From Bacillota bacterium (lineage in GTDB: Bacteria; Bacillota; Clostridia; Christensenellales; SZUA-584), in assembly GCA_023461435.1 (NCBI GenBank), contig JAEYLC010000010.1:186001-250000 (forward strand): a DNA stretch of 64,000 nt, in the 5' to 3' direction. Below the pieces are notes generated by a model, which saw only the letters and a program-made list of their open reading frames with translations, did not search any database and was not told the DNA's origin. Made by a program: the position numbers and the translations under genes. Positions 27,710 to 36,863 of this stretch are shown in pieces. The stretch's first letter is position 1, and the number at the start of each line of letters is the position of its first letter.

Positions 27710-30210
27710 TATCAAAAAAACGCGCATGGAATCACAAAAACCGTGACGACGGCGGAGGAATTAGCGATTTGATAACCGATCATTTGACAAACCGGGCTCA
27801 GAAAATAAAGCATGCCATCATTGAAAAGCTCAAGCGCGATTACGGGCGGACGCTCGAAAACGCGTCGGATGAGGAGATGTTTCAGGCGGTCGCGCTGAGC
27901 GTGCGCGACATGATACTCGACCGTTTTGTGAAGGCGGACCAGATGCTGGAAGAAAAGCAGATGAAGCGCCTCTATTATCTGTCGGCCGAATATCTGATGG
28001 GGCGCGCGCTCGTCAACAACATGATCAGCCTTGAGGTGCTGGATGACTACAAAGCGGTGATGGAGGAGATCGGTTATCCGTTTGAAAAGCTCGAGCAGGA
28101 GGAATTTGAGGCGGGGCTCGGAAACGGCGGCCTCGGGCGCCTCGCCGCGTGCTTTCTGGATTCGCTCTCCACGCTCAATCTGCCCGTGGTGGGGCATGGC
28201 ATACGCTATGAATACGGCATATTCCGCCAGCGCATCGTGAACGGCGAGCAGGTGGAGGAGCCGGACGACTGGACGCAAAAAGGCGACGTCTGGGAGATCG
28301 AGCGCCGCGAGGAACAGGTGGAGGTTCACTTCGAAGGCACGGTTGACGAGCATTGGACCGACGGCGGGCTCACCGTCGTGCAAAAGAACTATCAGACGGT
28401 GCTGGCCGTGCCGTACGACATGACGGTGCTCGGCTACAAGAGCCATACGCCCGCGACGCTGCGCCTGTGGCGCGCGGAATGTCCCGCCGGTTTCGATCTG
28501 CGCTCGTTCAACAAGGGCGATTATATGTGCATGATTCAGCAGCGCGAGCTGGCGGAATCCATATCAAAGGTGCTGTATCCCGAGGATGACCATATCGCGG
28601 GGCGCATGCTGCGGCTCAAGCAGTATTATTTTCTCGCTTCGGCAGCCATGCAGTCGATGGTGAGAGACCATAAAAAGCGCTACGGCGACGTGCGAACGCT
28701 GCCCGAAAAAGCGGTCGTGCAGATCAACGACACGCATCCCGCGCTTGCGATACCCGAGCTCATGCGCATACTCATGGATGCGGAGGGGCTCGGCTGGGAC
28801 GAAGCCTACGCGATCGTGAGCCGCGTTTTCAACTACACGAACCATACGGTGATGCGCGAGGCGCTCGAAGCGTGGCCGGAGCAGCTTCTCAAATCGCTGC
28901 TGCCGCGCGTTTACGCGATCGTCGCCGCTCTCAACGACCGTTTCAGCCAGCAGCTCTGGAAAGCGTTCCCGGGCGACTGGGATAAGATTTCGCATTTGTC
29001 GATCATCGCTTACGACGAGATACGCATGGCGAACATGTGCATCGCCGTCTGCCAGAAGGTCAACGGCGTGTCGCAGCTGCACGGCAATATATTAAAGACG
29101 CGCACCTTCCGCGATTTTTACGTGATCGCGCCCGATAAATTCACCGCGGTGACCAACGGCATCACGCTGCGGCGCTGGCTTGCCGCGGGCAATCCAAAGC
29201 TCACAGCGCTGATCAGCGACTATATCGGCGATGAATTTCTGCGCGATTACAGCGAGCTGAAACGCTTAAAGCCTTTTGTCTCCAATCAGCGGTTTCTCAG
29301 TGATTTCGCGCAGGTCAAGGCTCAGAATAAACGGTGGCTTGCCGATTATATTCAAAAGACGCAGGGCCTTGGCGTCAACCCCGAATCCGTTTTCGATGTG
29401 CAGGCCAAACGGCTGCACGAATACAAACGGCAGCTTTTGAAGGTGCTGCACATACTGCACCTTTACAACCGGCTCACACAGGACGAAGCGTTTTCGCTGC
29501 CCGTCCCGGTCACGTTTCTTTTTGCCGCCAAGGCGTCGCCCGGATACCGCAGGGCCAAGGACATCATCCGTTTGATCAACGCGACGGCGGAGCTTGTGAA
29601 CGCGCATCCGCGCACGAAAGATTTTATTCAAGTGGTCTTTCTTGAGAACTACAACGTGTCGCTCGCGGAGGTGCTGATTCCCGCCGCGGATTTAAGCGAG
29701 CAGATATCCACCGCCGGGCTCGAGGCTTCCGGCACGGGCAACATGAAGTTCATGCTGAACGGCGCGGTCACGCTCGGCACGATGGACGGCGCGAATATCG
29801 AGATACTCGAGCAGGTGGGGGAAGAGAACATCGTCATATTCGGCGCGCTGGCCGCCGAGATCGATGAAATGCAGATGAACCACTCGTATCAGCCCAAAAG
29901 CCTGTTTGACGCCAATCAAAGCATTCGCGATGCGGTCTCCCGCCTGACGGATGGCACATTGCCCGTGGAGGACACTCACCGTTTCGACGGTATCTACAAT
30001 TCCCTGCTGTACGGCGACTACGACCGGGCGGATAAATTCTTTGTGCTGTACGATTTTGAGGCTTATCAAGATGCCTTCAACAAAGCTCTGACCTCTTACA
30101 CCGACAAACAGGGCTGGGCAAAAAAGGCCGCAATGAATACGGCATGCGCGGGGTTCTTCAGCGCCGACCGGACGGTGGACGAATACAACCGGCTGATCTG
30201 GCGGCTTTGA
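27706..30210 (+). CDS. glgP: glycogen phosphorylase
   Basis: 834-residue GT35 enzyme that releases glucose-1-phosphate from glycogen. GGLGRLAACFLDSL near the N-terminal third; the PLP Lys is in EASGTGNMKFMLNGA; ADGANIEI-like segment TMDGANIEI follows. Length is typical. The ATG overlaps the glgA stop (ATGA); the first 25 residues are charged and less conserved. Having synthesis and breakdown in one transcript implies control at the enzyme level. Confidence 0.95.
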   Translation: MISKKRAWNHKNRDDGGGISDLITDHLTNRAQKIKHAIIEKLKRDYGRTLENASDEEMFQAVALSVRDMILDRFVKADQMLEEKQMKRLYYLSAEYLMGRALVNNMISLEVLDDYKAVMEEIGYPFEKLEQEEFEAGLGNGGLGRLAACFLDSLSTLNLPVVGHGIRYEYGIFRQRIVNGEQVEEPDDWTQKGDVWEIERREEQVEVHFEGTVDEHWTDGGLTVVQKNYQTVLAVPYDMTVLGYKSHTPATLRLWRAECPAGFDLRSFNKGDYMCMIQQRELAESISKVLYPEDDHIAGRMLRLKQYYFLASAAMQSMVRDHKKRYGDVRTLPEKAVVQINDTHPALAIPELMRILMDAEGLGWDEAYAIVSRVFNYTNHTVMREALEAWPEQLLKSLLPRVYAIVAALNDRFSQQLWKAFPGDWDKISHLSIIAYDEIRMANMCIAVCQKVNGVSQLHGNILKTRTFRDFYVIAPDKFTAVTNGITLRRWLAAGNPKLTALISDYIGDEFLRDYSELKRLKPFVSNQRFLSDFAQVKAQNKRWLADYIQKTQGLGVNPESVFDVQAKRLHEYKRQLLKVLHILHLYNRLTQDEAFSLPVPVTFLFAAKASPGYRRAKDIIRLINATAELVNAHPRTKDFIQVVFLENYNVSLAEVLIPAADLSEQISTAGLEASGTGNMKFMLNGAVTLGTMDGANIEILEQVGEENIVIFGALAAEIDEMQMNHSYQPKSLFDANQSIRDAVSRLTDGTLPVEDTHRFDGIYNSLLYGDYDRADKFFVLYDFEAYQDAFNKALTSYTDKQGWAKKAAMNTACAGFFSADRTVDEYNRLIWRL

Positions 30211-30237
30211 AATTATGGCAAAGGAGCTTAAAGTCCG

Positions 30238-32235
30238 ATGCTGATCAATTACAGGAACGAAATGATGCACGATTCCACACTGCATTGCTATAGGGAGCCC
30301 TTTGGCGCGGTGCCGCAGGGGCAGACGGTGATGTTGCGCTTCAAAACGCGGCTGAGCCAGATCAACAGCGTCTACCTGCGATTAACCGGCGACGGGCATC
30401 ATCAGGACATCATGATGGCGCTGGACAACGGCTTTTGGCAGGCGAGTTTTGCGGCGCCGTCGGAGCCGGGCGTTTACTGGTATTATTTCACCGTCAATAC
30501 GGGAGACAGAATCGTTTATTACGGCACGGAGGGCAAGAAGAGAAGCGGCATCGGCGTCGCATATACGGAAGCACCGCCCGCTTATCAATTGACCGTCTAC
30601 CGAAGCGATTTTGAAACGCCCGCTTGGTTCCGCAGCAGCGTGATGTATCAGATTTTCCCCGACCGCTTCAAAAGAAGCGGCGAAGCCACGGTGAAGGCGG
30701 GGCTTGGATATCACCGCGCCAAAGGGCGCTGCGTGGTTGAGCACAAGCGCTGGCAAGAGGAGCCGCTCTACAAGCCGCTCAAAGGGCAGACGCATTACGA
30801 CCCGTGCGATTATTACGGCGGCACGCTCAAAGGCATTGAAGAATCGCTCGACGAGTTAAAAGCCCTCGGCGTGGGCGTGATCTATTTAAACCCGGTATTC
30901 GAAGCGGCGTCCAACCACCGTTACAACACGGCGGATTACCGCAAGGTCGATCCGGTACTCGGCACCGGGGACGATTTTGTGTCGCTCTGTAAAAAGGCGG
31001 AAGCTATCGGCATCCGCATTCTGCTGGACGGCGTGTTCTCGCACACGGGCAGCGACAGCATCTATTTCAATCTGGAAAAGGCGTATGACGATATCGGCGC
31101 GGCAAACAGCCCGGAGTCGCCGTATTACCCGTGGTATACGTTCGAGCATTATCCCGACAAGTACAAAAGCTGGTGGGGGTTTGAATCGCTGCCCGAGGTC
31201 AACGAGCACAACGCGGACTGGCAGCGCTTTGTGATCACCGACGAAGACAGCGTGGTGCGCCATTGGATCAAAAAAGGCGCGGGTGGCTACCGGCTCGATG
31301 TCGCGGATGAGATTCCCGACGATGTGCTGGGGCTCATGTACACGGCGGCCAAGCAGCAAAGGCCGGACGCCGTGATGCTCGGCGAAGTGTGGGAGGACGC
31401 GACCACGAAATACAGCTACGGCGCGCACCGCAAGTACGCGCTCGGAGGCATGCTCGATTCGGTGATGAACTACCCGCTGCGCAACGCCATCGTCGCGTTT
31501 TTAACGGGCCATATCGACGCGCGCGAGCTCAAGGATTTCTTCGTCGAACAGGCCGCGGTTTATCCAAGGCCCATGTATTACGCGCTGATGAATCTGCTGT
31601 CGTCGCACGATATCGAGCGCGTGCGCACGGCTTTAAGCACCAAGCTCGACCCGCATTCGCTGACGCGCGAGCAGCAGGCGTCGTTCCGCCTGAGCGAAAG
31701 CCAGAACGAAAAAGGCGCCGCTCGCCAGCGCCTTGCGTCGGTGCTGCAGTTCGCGCTGCCCGGCGTGCCGTGCATTTACTATGGCGACGAAAAAGGCATG
31801 ACGGGTTTTCTCGATCCTTTTAACAGAGGCCCGTACCATGAGGCAGCCTATGATCTGACAGTGCATTACCGGAAAATATCGAAGCTGCGTGCAGATTGCG
31901 GCGCGCTCTCGGCGGGCCACGCGGCGTTCTTTTCGCCCGACGCCGACTGCATCGGGATTTTGCGGTACATACTTGACGGCAGGGACGCGTTCGGCGCGGA
32001 CGCGAAAAACGGCATCCGGTTCATCGCCGTCAATCGCGGCAGTGAAGATAAGCATGTGGTTTTTGATCTGGCGGCGGACTGCGCGATGATGCCGCAGGAT
32101 CACGCGGCGCGGCTGCGCCCGCTGCTGGAAGGCGAGGCTCTCTGCGAGCTGACGGGAGAAGTCTATACGCTCAACGACGGGCTGCTCGATGTCAATATAC
32201 CGGGCGGCGGGGCGGTCTGGCTGAAAATCGGCTGA
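30238..32235 (+). CDS. GH13 alpha-glycosidase (neopullulanase/maltogenic amylase type)
   Basis: 665-residue enzyme with an N-terminal beta-sandwich (residues about 20-115), a GH13 barrel (VMYQIFPDRFKRSG; GVIYLNPVFEAASNHRYNT) and a C-terminal beta domain. Predicted catalytic residues are Asp354 (GYRLDVADE), Glu383 (LGEVWEDA) and Asp458 (LSSHDIERV). It probably trims alpha-glucans, possibly malto-oligosaccharides left by GlgP. It follows glgP by 27 bases, with a weak AAGGAG upstream. No terminator is seen before the next promoter region. Confidence 0.88.
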   Translation: MLINYRNEMMHDSTLHCYREPFGAVPQGQTVMLRFKTRLSQINSVYLRLTGDGHHQDIMMALDNGFWQASFAAPSEPGVYWYYFTVNTGDRIVYYGTEGKKRSGIGVAYTEAPPAYQLTVYRSDFETPAWFRSSVMYQIFPDRFKRSGEATVKAGLGYHRAKGRCVVEHKRWQEEPLYKPLKGQTHYDPCDYYGGTLKGIEESLDELKALGVGVIYLNPVFEAASNHRYNTADYRKVDPVLGTGDDFVSLCKKAEAIGIRILLDGVFSHTGSDSIYFNLEKAYDDIGAANSPESPYYPWYTFEHYPDKYKSWWGFESLPEVNEHNADWQRFVITDEDSVVRHWIKKGAGGYRLDVADEIPDDVLGLMYTAAKQQRPDAVMLGEVWEDATTKYSYGAHRKYALGGMLDSVMNYPLRNAIVAFLTGHIDARELKDFFVEQAAVYPRPMYYALMNLLSSHDIERVRTALSTKLDPHSLTREQQASFRLSESQNEKGAARQRLASVLQFALPGVPCIYYGDEKGMTGFLDPFNRGPYHEAAYDLTVHYRKISKLRADCGALSAGHAAFFSPDADCIGILRYILDGRDAFGADAKNGIRFIAVNRGSEDKHVVFDLAADCAMMPQDHAARLRPLLEGEALCELTGEVYTLNDGLLDVNIPGGGAVWLKIG

Positions 32236-32282
32236 GCCGTATAAAGAGGCGGATTGAAACATAAACTTAATATAATCGCGTG

Positions 32283-32314
32283 TTGACAAACAAAAGGATG
32301 TTTGTTAGTATAAT
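32283..32314 (+). promoter_or_regulatory. possible promoter of the ilv operon
   Basis: TTGACA (32283-32288) and TATAAT (32309-32314), both perfect hexamers but 20 bp apart. Position just ahead of the T-box leader fits; the spacer is longer than normal. Confidence 0.5.
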
Positions 32315-32319
32315 ATTAC

Positions 32320-32582
32320 TAAAAGCGTAGATGGAGACAGGTCAGGCGGTTGTGACTTGCAGAGAGCCGGTGTTTGGTGCAAACCGGCAGCATGGCGCAG
32401 GACAAATCCCTCCGGAGTTGCGTGTCGAACGAAGTAGACATTGCCGGGTCATTCCGTTATGATATGGGGGCTTGTTAGAGCCTTAAAGGTGGTCTTTGCT
32501 TAAAGACAAGTTGAGTGGTACCGCGAAGTTGGAATGACAACTGCGTCTCTTCATAAAAGAAGAGTATGCGGTTTTTTTATTA
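32320..32582 (+). promoter_or_regulatory. T-box leader, probably tRNA-Ile-responsive
   Basis: Untranslated leader that reads uncharged tRNA. Seen: an AAAGCGTAGATGGAGAC 5' base, the GAGAGCCGG and AAACCGG arms of stem I, a specifier region CAAATCCCTCCGGAGT with AUC (Ile) at 32406-32408, the conserved T-box GAGTGGTACCGCG (32513-32525), and a terminator (CTCTTC / GAAGAG core inside CTGC / GCGG) ending in seven T at about 32572-32578. Uncharged tRNA should favour the antiterminator and transcription of ilvN onward. The specifier is placed by pattern, not by folding. Confidence 0.88.
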
Positions 32583-32606
32583 TAACCGGAAAGGAAGTTT
32601 TAGTTT

Positions 32607-33125
32607 ATGCAGCGTGTGATATCGTTTATCGTCTCCAACCAGCCCGGCGTGCTGTCGCGAATATCCGGCCTGATCAGCCGGCGCGGTTTCAATATTGAGA
32701 GCTTGACGGTCGGCGTCACAAGCAACCCCGCGCTCTCGCGCATCACGATCGTGATGTTCGCGGACGACGCGGTGACCGAGCAGGTGGTCAAGCAGTTCGA
32801 CAAGCTGCTCGACGTGAAGGCGATCAAGGAAATTCCCGCGGAAGACGGCATATTCCGCGAGATCGCGCTCGTGAAAATCAGCACGGACGGCGAGGATAAA
32901 AAGAAGCTGATGGCGGATATCGAATCGCGCGCGGGCATTGTGCTTGATATCGCCGAGAAATGCGTAACGGTGCAGATCAGCGGCACCATCACGTTCATCA
33001 ACGAAAGCATCGAGCTGTTTAAGAGCTATTACATTTTAGAGGTGGCGCGCACCGGTATGGTCGCGCTCGAAATGGGTGACACTCAGCTCTATAACAGCCA
33101 GGCGGCTGCGATGCAGAAGATTTAA
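32607..33125 (+). CDS. ilvN: acetolactate synthase small (regulatory) subunit
   Basis: 172-residue ACT-domain protein (VISFIVSNQPGVLSRISGLI at the N-terminus; RGFNIESLTVG; RSGMVALE-like end, here ARTGMVALEMG). It confers valine feedback inhibition on the catalytic subunit IlvB, encoded at the far end of the same operon rather than adjacent. AAAGGAAG lies upstream. Confidence 0.94.
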   Translation: MQRVISFIVSNQPGVLSRISGLISRRGFNIESLTVGVTSNPALSRITIVMFADDAVTEQVVKQFDKLLDVKAIKEIPAEDGIFREIALVKISTDGEDKKKLMADIESRAGIVLDIAEKCVTVQISGTITFINESIELFKSYYILEVARTGMVALEMGDTQLYNSQAAAMQKI

Positions 33126-33177
33126 GCTTTATGATATACGAAAATTAAAATATCTATTTAAAAGGAGATTTTTGAAA

Positions 33178-34179
33178 GTGGCTAAATTGTATTATCAGTC
33201 GGATTGTAACAAAGAGTATCTTGCGGACAAAACGGTCGCGGTGATCGGCTTTGGCAGCCAGGGCCATGCCCACGCGCTCAATTTGCACGATTCGGGTTTT
33301 AACGTGGTCGTCGGCCTTTATGAAGGCAGCAAGTCGTGGAAGAAGGCCGAGAGCCTCGGGCTCAAGGTGGCCACCGCGTACGACGCGGCCAAGGCGGCGG
33401 ATGTCATTATGATACTCGTCAACGACGAGCTTCAGCCCAAAATCTATGAGGAATCGGTGAGGCCGAATCTCACGGCAGGAAAATACCTCGTGTTTGCTCA
33501 CGGCTTTAATATCCACTTTAACCAGATCAAGCCGCCCGCGGATGTCGGCGTGTTCATGGTGGCGCCCAAGGGCCCCGGCCACACGGTGCGCAGCGAATAC
33601 GTGGCCGGAAAAGGTGTGCCGTGCCTCATCGCGGTGGCGCAGGACCCGACGGGTGATACGCTGGATGTCGGCCTTGCGTATGCGGAGGGCATCGGCGGCG
33701 CGCGCTCAGGCATACTCGCGACGACGTTCCGCGAAGAGACGGAAACCGATCTTTTCGGCGAGCAGGCGGTGCTTTGCGGCGGCGTGACCGAACTAATGAA
33801 AGCCGGCTTCGATACGCTCGTGGAAGCGGGCTACGAGCCGGAGAGCGCTTACTTTGAATGTATTCACGAGATGAAACTGATTGTCGATATGATCAACAAA
33901 GGCGGTCTTTCCTATATGCGGTATTCGATCAGCGATACGGCTGAGTTCGGCGATTACTCGATCGGGCGCCGAATTATCACGGACGAGACAAGGAAAGAGA
34001 TGAAAAAGGTGCTGCAGGAGATTCAGGAAGGCGTTTTCGCAAGCCGCTGGATCTCGGAAAACAAGGCGGGCCGCCCGGGCTTCCTCGCAAAACGGCGTAT
34101 CGAAAGAGAGCTGCCGGTTGAAAAGGTGGGCAAGGAACTCAGAAAAATGATGCCCTGGCAGGAAGAACCTGAATTCTAA
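33178..34179 (+). CDS. ilvC: ketol-acid reductoisomerase
   Basis: 333-residue class I enzyme. The N-terminal Rossmann segment is VAVIGFGSQGHAHALNL; the C-terminal knotted domain holds metal-binding acids (DLFGEQAVLCGG; ESAYFECIHEMKLIVD). GTG 33178 follows AAAGGAG. It converts acetolactate or acetohydroxybutyrate to dihydroxy acids. Second gene of the operon. Confidence 0.96.
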   Translation: MAKLYYQSDCNKEYLADKTVAVIGFGSQGHAHALNLHDSGFNVVVGLYEGSKSWKKAESLGLKVATAYDAAKAADVIMILVNDELQPKIYEESVRPNLTAGKYLVFAHGFNIHFNQIKPPADVGVFMVAPKGPGHTVRSEYVAGKGVPCLIAVAQDPTGDTLDVGLAYAEGIGGARSGILATTFREETETDLFGEQAVLCGGVTELMKAGFDTLVEAGYEPESAYFECIHEMKLIVDMINKGGLSYMRYSISDTAEFGDYSIGRRIITDETRKEMKKVLQEIQEGVFASRWISENKAGRPGFLAKRRIERELPVEKVGKELRKMMPWQEEPEF

Positions 34180-34204
34180 ACGGCCCCAAATAAGGAGCAG
34201 GAAG

Positions 34205-35764
34205 ATGAGCAGGAAGATAGACATATTCGATTCCACGCTGCGCGACGGCGCGCAGGCGCGCGGAATCAACTATTCGCTGTCCGACAAGCTGCAGATGCTG
34301 GCGCTGCTGGATAGCCTCGGAGTCGATTATATAGAGGCAGGGAATCCTGCCTCTAATCCTAAAGAGCGGCAGTTCTTCGAAGAAGCCGTGAAGGTGCGGC
34401 TTAAAAATGCGCGCCTTGTGGCCTTCGGCAGCACGCGCCGCAAAAATACGCCCGTGGAGGCTGACCTTGGCGTGAAAGCGCTGATGGACGCGGGTACGGA
34501 GGCCGTCGCGGTATTCGGCAAGGCGTGGGACCTGCACGCGACTGAAGTGCTCGGCACGACGCTTGAAGAAAACTTAGGCATGATCTACGATACGTTGAAG
34601 TTCTTAAAGGATAACGGCAAGGAGGTCATGTTCGACGCCGAGCATTTCTTCGACGGGTACAAGGCAACCCCCGAGTACGCGATCGAGGTGCTGAAAACCG
34701 CCTGCCGCGCGGGCGCGGACGTGATCGTGCTGTGCGATACGAACGGCGGCACGATGCCGGAAGAGCTTAAAGCCGCGGTGCGGGCGTCGCTTGACGCGGT
34801 GGATAAAAAGCTCGGTATCCACGCGCACAACGATACGGAGCTCGCGGTGGCGAATTCGATCATCGCGGTACAGCTCGGCGCCTGCCATGTGCAGGGCACG
34901 CTATTAGGCTTCGGCGAGCGCAGCGGCAACGCGCGGCTGTCGTCCGTCATACCGAACCTGCAATTAAAGCTCGGGTACGAATGCATCGGCGATCATATCG
35001 GCAAGCTGTATTCGGTCGCCCGCGAAGCGGCGGAGATCACAAACCTGTCCTTTGACGAAACGCTGCCGTATGTGGGGCGCAACGCGTTTGCGCACAAGGG
35101 CGGTATGCATATCGACGGACTCTGCAAGGCCAAAGGCTCGTTTGAGCACATCGAGCCGTCTCTCGTGGGCAACAGCCGGGAATTCCTGCTTTCCGAGGTC
35201 GCGGGCAAAAGCGCGATGGCCGAAAAGCTTAAAGGTATATTCCCGGATGTGGCCGAAAACAAGGCGGAGGTCGCGCGGCTCATGGAAACGCTCAAGAACA
35301 TGGAGAGCGAAGGCTTCAGCTACGAGGGCGCGGAGAGCAGCTTCAAGCTGTTCGTGATGAAGGAGCTTGGGATGCACACATCGAAGTTCTCTCTCGTGCA
35401 TTTCAAGGTGAGCGACGAACCCACGCATGAAAACACGTTCGGCGCGTACGCCGTGGTCAAGGTGGACGTGGACGGTGAAAACCGCATGGCGGCCGCGGAG
35501 GGCAATGGCCCGGTCAACGCGCTCGATAAAGCGCTGCGCGAAGCGCTCGGGGCCTTTTTTCCGGCGCTCAAGGGCGTGACGCTGACTGACTACAAGGTGC
35601 GTGTGCTCGATACGGATGCGGCGACGGGGGCCAAGGTGCGCGTTGTGATCGAGTCGAGCGACGGCGAGCGTTACTGGCGGACGATGGGCGTCTCCACCGA
35701 CGTTATTGAAGCGAGCTTGTTCGCGCTGATCGATTCAATCGATTTTCTGCTGCTGGATGAATAA
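34205..35764 (+). CDS. cimA: (R)-citramalate synthase
   Basis: 519-residue HMGL-like enzyme: DSTLRDGAQARGINYSLSDK at the N-terminus, VDYIEAGNP, the metal-binding HAHND (GIHAHNDTELAVANS), and a C-terminal LeuA-type dimer/regulatory domain (about 395-519). The GNP/DYIEAG wording and the C-terminal SLFALIDSIDF fit citramalate synthase rather than 2-isopropylmalate synthase or homocitrate synthase. It would join pyruvate and acetyl-CoA into citramalate, bypassing threonine for isoleucine. The Ile-type T-box supports this. LeuC and LeuD would be needed from elsewhere. Confidence 0.88.
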   Translation: MSRKIDIFDSTLRDGAQARGINYSLSDKLQMLALLDSLGVDYIEAGNPASNPKERQFFEEAVKVRLKNARLVAFGSTRRKNTPVEADLGVKALMDAGTEAVAVFGKAWDLHATEVLGTTLEENLGMIYDTLKFLKDNGKEVMFDAEHFFDGYKATPEYAIEVLKTACRAGADVIVLCDTNGGTMPEELKAAVRASLDAVDKKLGIHAHNDTELAVANSIIAVQLGACHVQGTLLGFGERSGNARLSSVIPNLQLKLGYECIGDHIGKLYSVAREAAEITNLSFDETLPYVGRNAFAHKGGMHIDGLCKAKGSFEHIEPSLVGNSREFLLSEVAGKSAMAEKLKGIFPDVAENKAEVARLMETLKNMESEGFSYEGAESSFKLFVMKELGMHTSKFSLVHFKVSDEPTHENTFGAYAVVKVDVDGENRMAAAEGNGPVNALDKALREALGAFFPALKGVTLTDYKVRVLDTDAATGAKVRVVIESSDGERYWRTMGVSTDVIEASLFALIDSIDFLLLDE

Positions 35765-35796
35765 AGCGGCTTAATAAGTTTTAAAGAGGTGACACA

Positions 35797-36861
35797 ATGG
35801 AAAAAAGGATTGCGGTGATAGCGGGCGACGGTATCGGCCCGGAGGTGATCGGCGAAACGCTGCGCGTACTCGGCCACGCGACAAACGGAACGGGCCTTGA
35901 GCTTACCTACACGCATTATCTCGCAGGCGGCTGCGCGATCGACAGCGTGGGACGCCCGCTGCCCGAGGAAACGCTCAAGGGCGCGAAGGAAAGCGACGCG
36001 GTGCTGCTCGGCGCTGTCGGCGGTTGGAAGTGGGATACGCTTCCGTCCGATATGCGCCCCGAAAACGCGCTGCTCGACCTGCGCGCGGGGCTTGGGCTCT
36101 TTGCGAACGTGCGCCCCGCTCTGCTCTATAAGGAGCTTGCGGAGGCCTGCCCGTTAAAGCCCGCGCTCACGGAAGGCGGCCTTGATATCATTGTGATCCG
36201 CGAGCTGACCGGCGGCCTGTATTTCGGCAAAAAAGAGCGCGGCGAGACCTGGGCTTACGACACGATGCGCTACAGCGCCGAAGAGGTGCGCCGCATCGCG
36301 CATGTCGCGATGAAAACGGCGATGGGCCGCAAAAAGCAGGTGGTCAGCGTCGATAAGGCGAACATACTCGAGTCGTCGCGGCTGTGGCGCAGCGTGGTGA
36401 CGGAGGTCGCCAAGGAATATCCCGCGATCACGCTCTCTCATCTGTATGTTGATAACACGGCGATGCAGCTTGTGAGGAACCCCAAACAGTTTGACGTGAT
36501 CGTGACCGAAAACATGTTCGGCGACATACTCTCGGACGAAGCCGCGATGATCACAGGCAGCATCGGTATGCTGCCGTCGGCGAGCCTCGGTTCGGGGACG
36601 CTCGGCATGTACGAGCCCGTACACGGCAGCGCGCCGGATATCGCGGGCCAGGGGCTGGCGAATCCGCTCGCGACGATACTCTCGGCGGCGATGATGCTGC
36701 GCCATTCGCTGGAGCGCGATGATATCGCAAAAAGAATCGAAAACGCGGTAAGCCGCGCGCTGGAGAGCGGCGCGCGCACTAAGGATATCGCGCTGTCGGA
36801 CGAAAAAACGGTATCGACAACGCAGATGACGGACACCGTCATCGGGTTTTTGGAGGCGTAA
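35797..36861 (+). CDS. leuB: 3-isopropylmalate (and probably methylmalate) dehydrogenase
   Basis: 354-residue NAD-dependent beta-decarboxylating dehydrogenase: AVIAGDGIGPEVIGETL at the N-terminus, the substrate Arg/Tyr segments (ELTGGLYFGKK; DTMRYS) and the NAD site PVHGSAPDIAGQGLANPLA. Length is normal. Next to cimA it probably oxidises both isopropylmalate and erythro-3-methylmalate. GAGGTGA precedes the ATG. Confidence 0.94.
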   Translation: MEKRIAVIAGDGIGPEVIGETLRVLGHATNGTGLELTYTHYLAGGCAIDSVGRPLPEETLKGAKESDAVLLGAVGGWKWDTLPSDMRPENALLDLRAGLGLFANVRPALLYKELAEACPLKPALTEGGLDIIVIRELTGGLYFGKKERGETWAYDTMRYSAEEVRRIAHVAMKTAMGRKKQVVSVDKANILESSRLWRSVVTEVAKEYPAITLSHLYVDNTAMQLVRNPKQFDVIVTENMFGDILSDEAAMITGSIGMLPSASLGSGTLGMYEPVHGSAPDIAGQGLANPLATILSAAMMLRHSLERDDIAKRIENAVSRALESGARTKDIALSDEKTVSTTQMTDTVIGFLEA

Positions 36862-36863
36862 AT

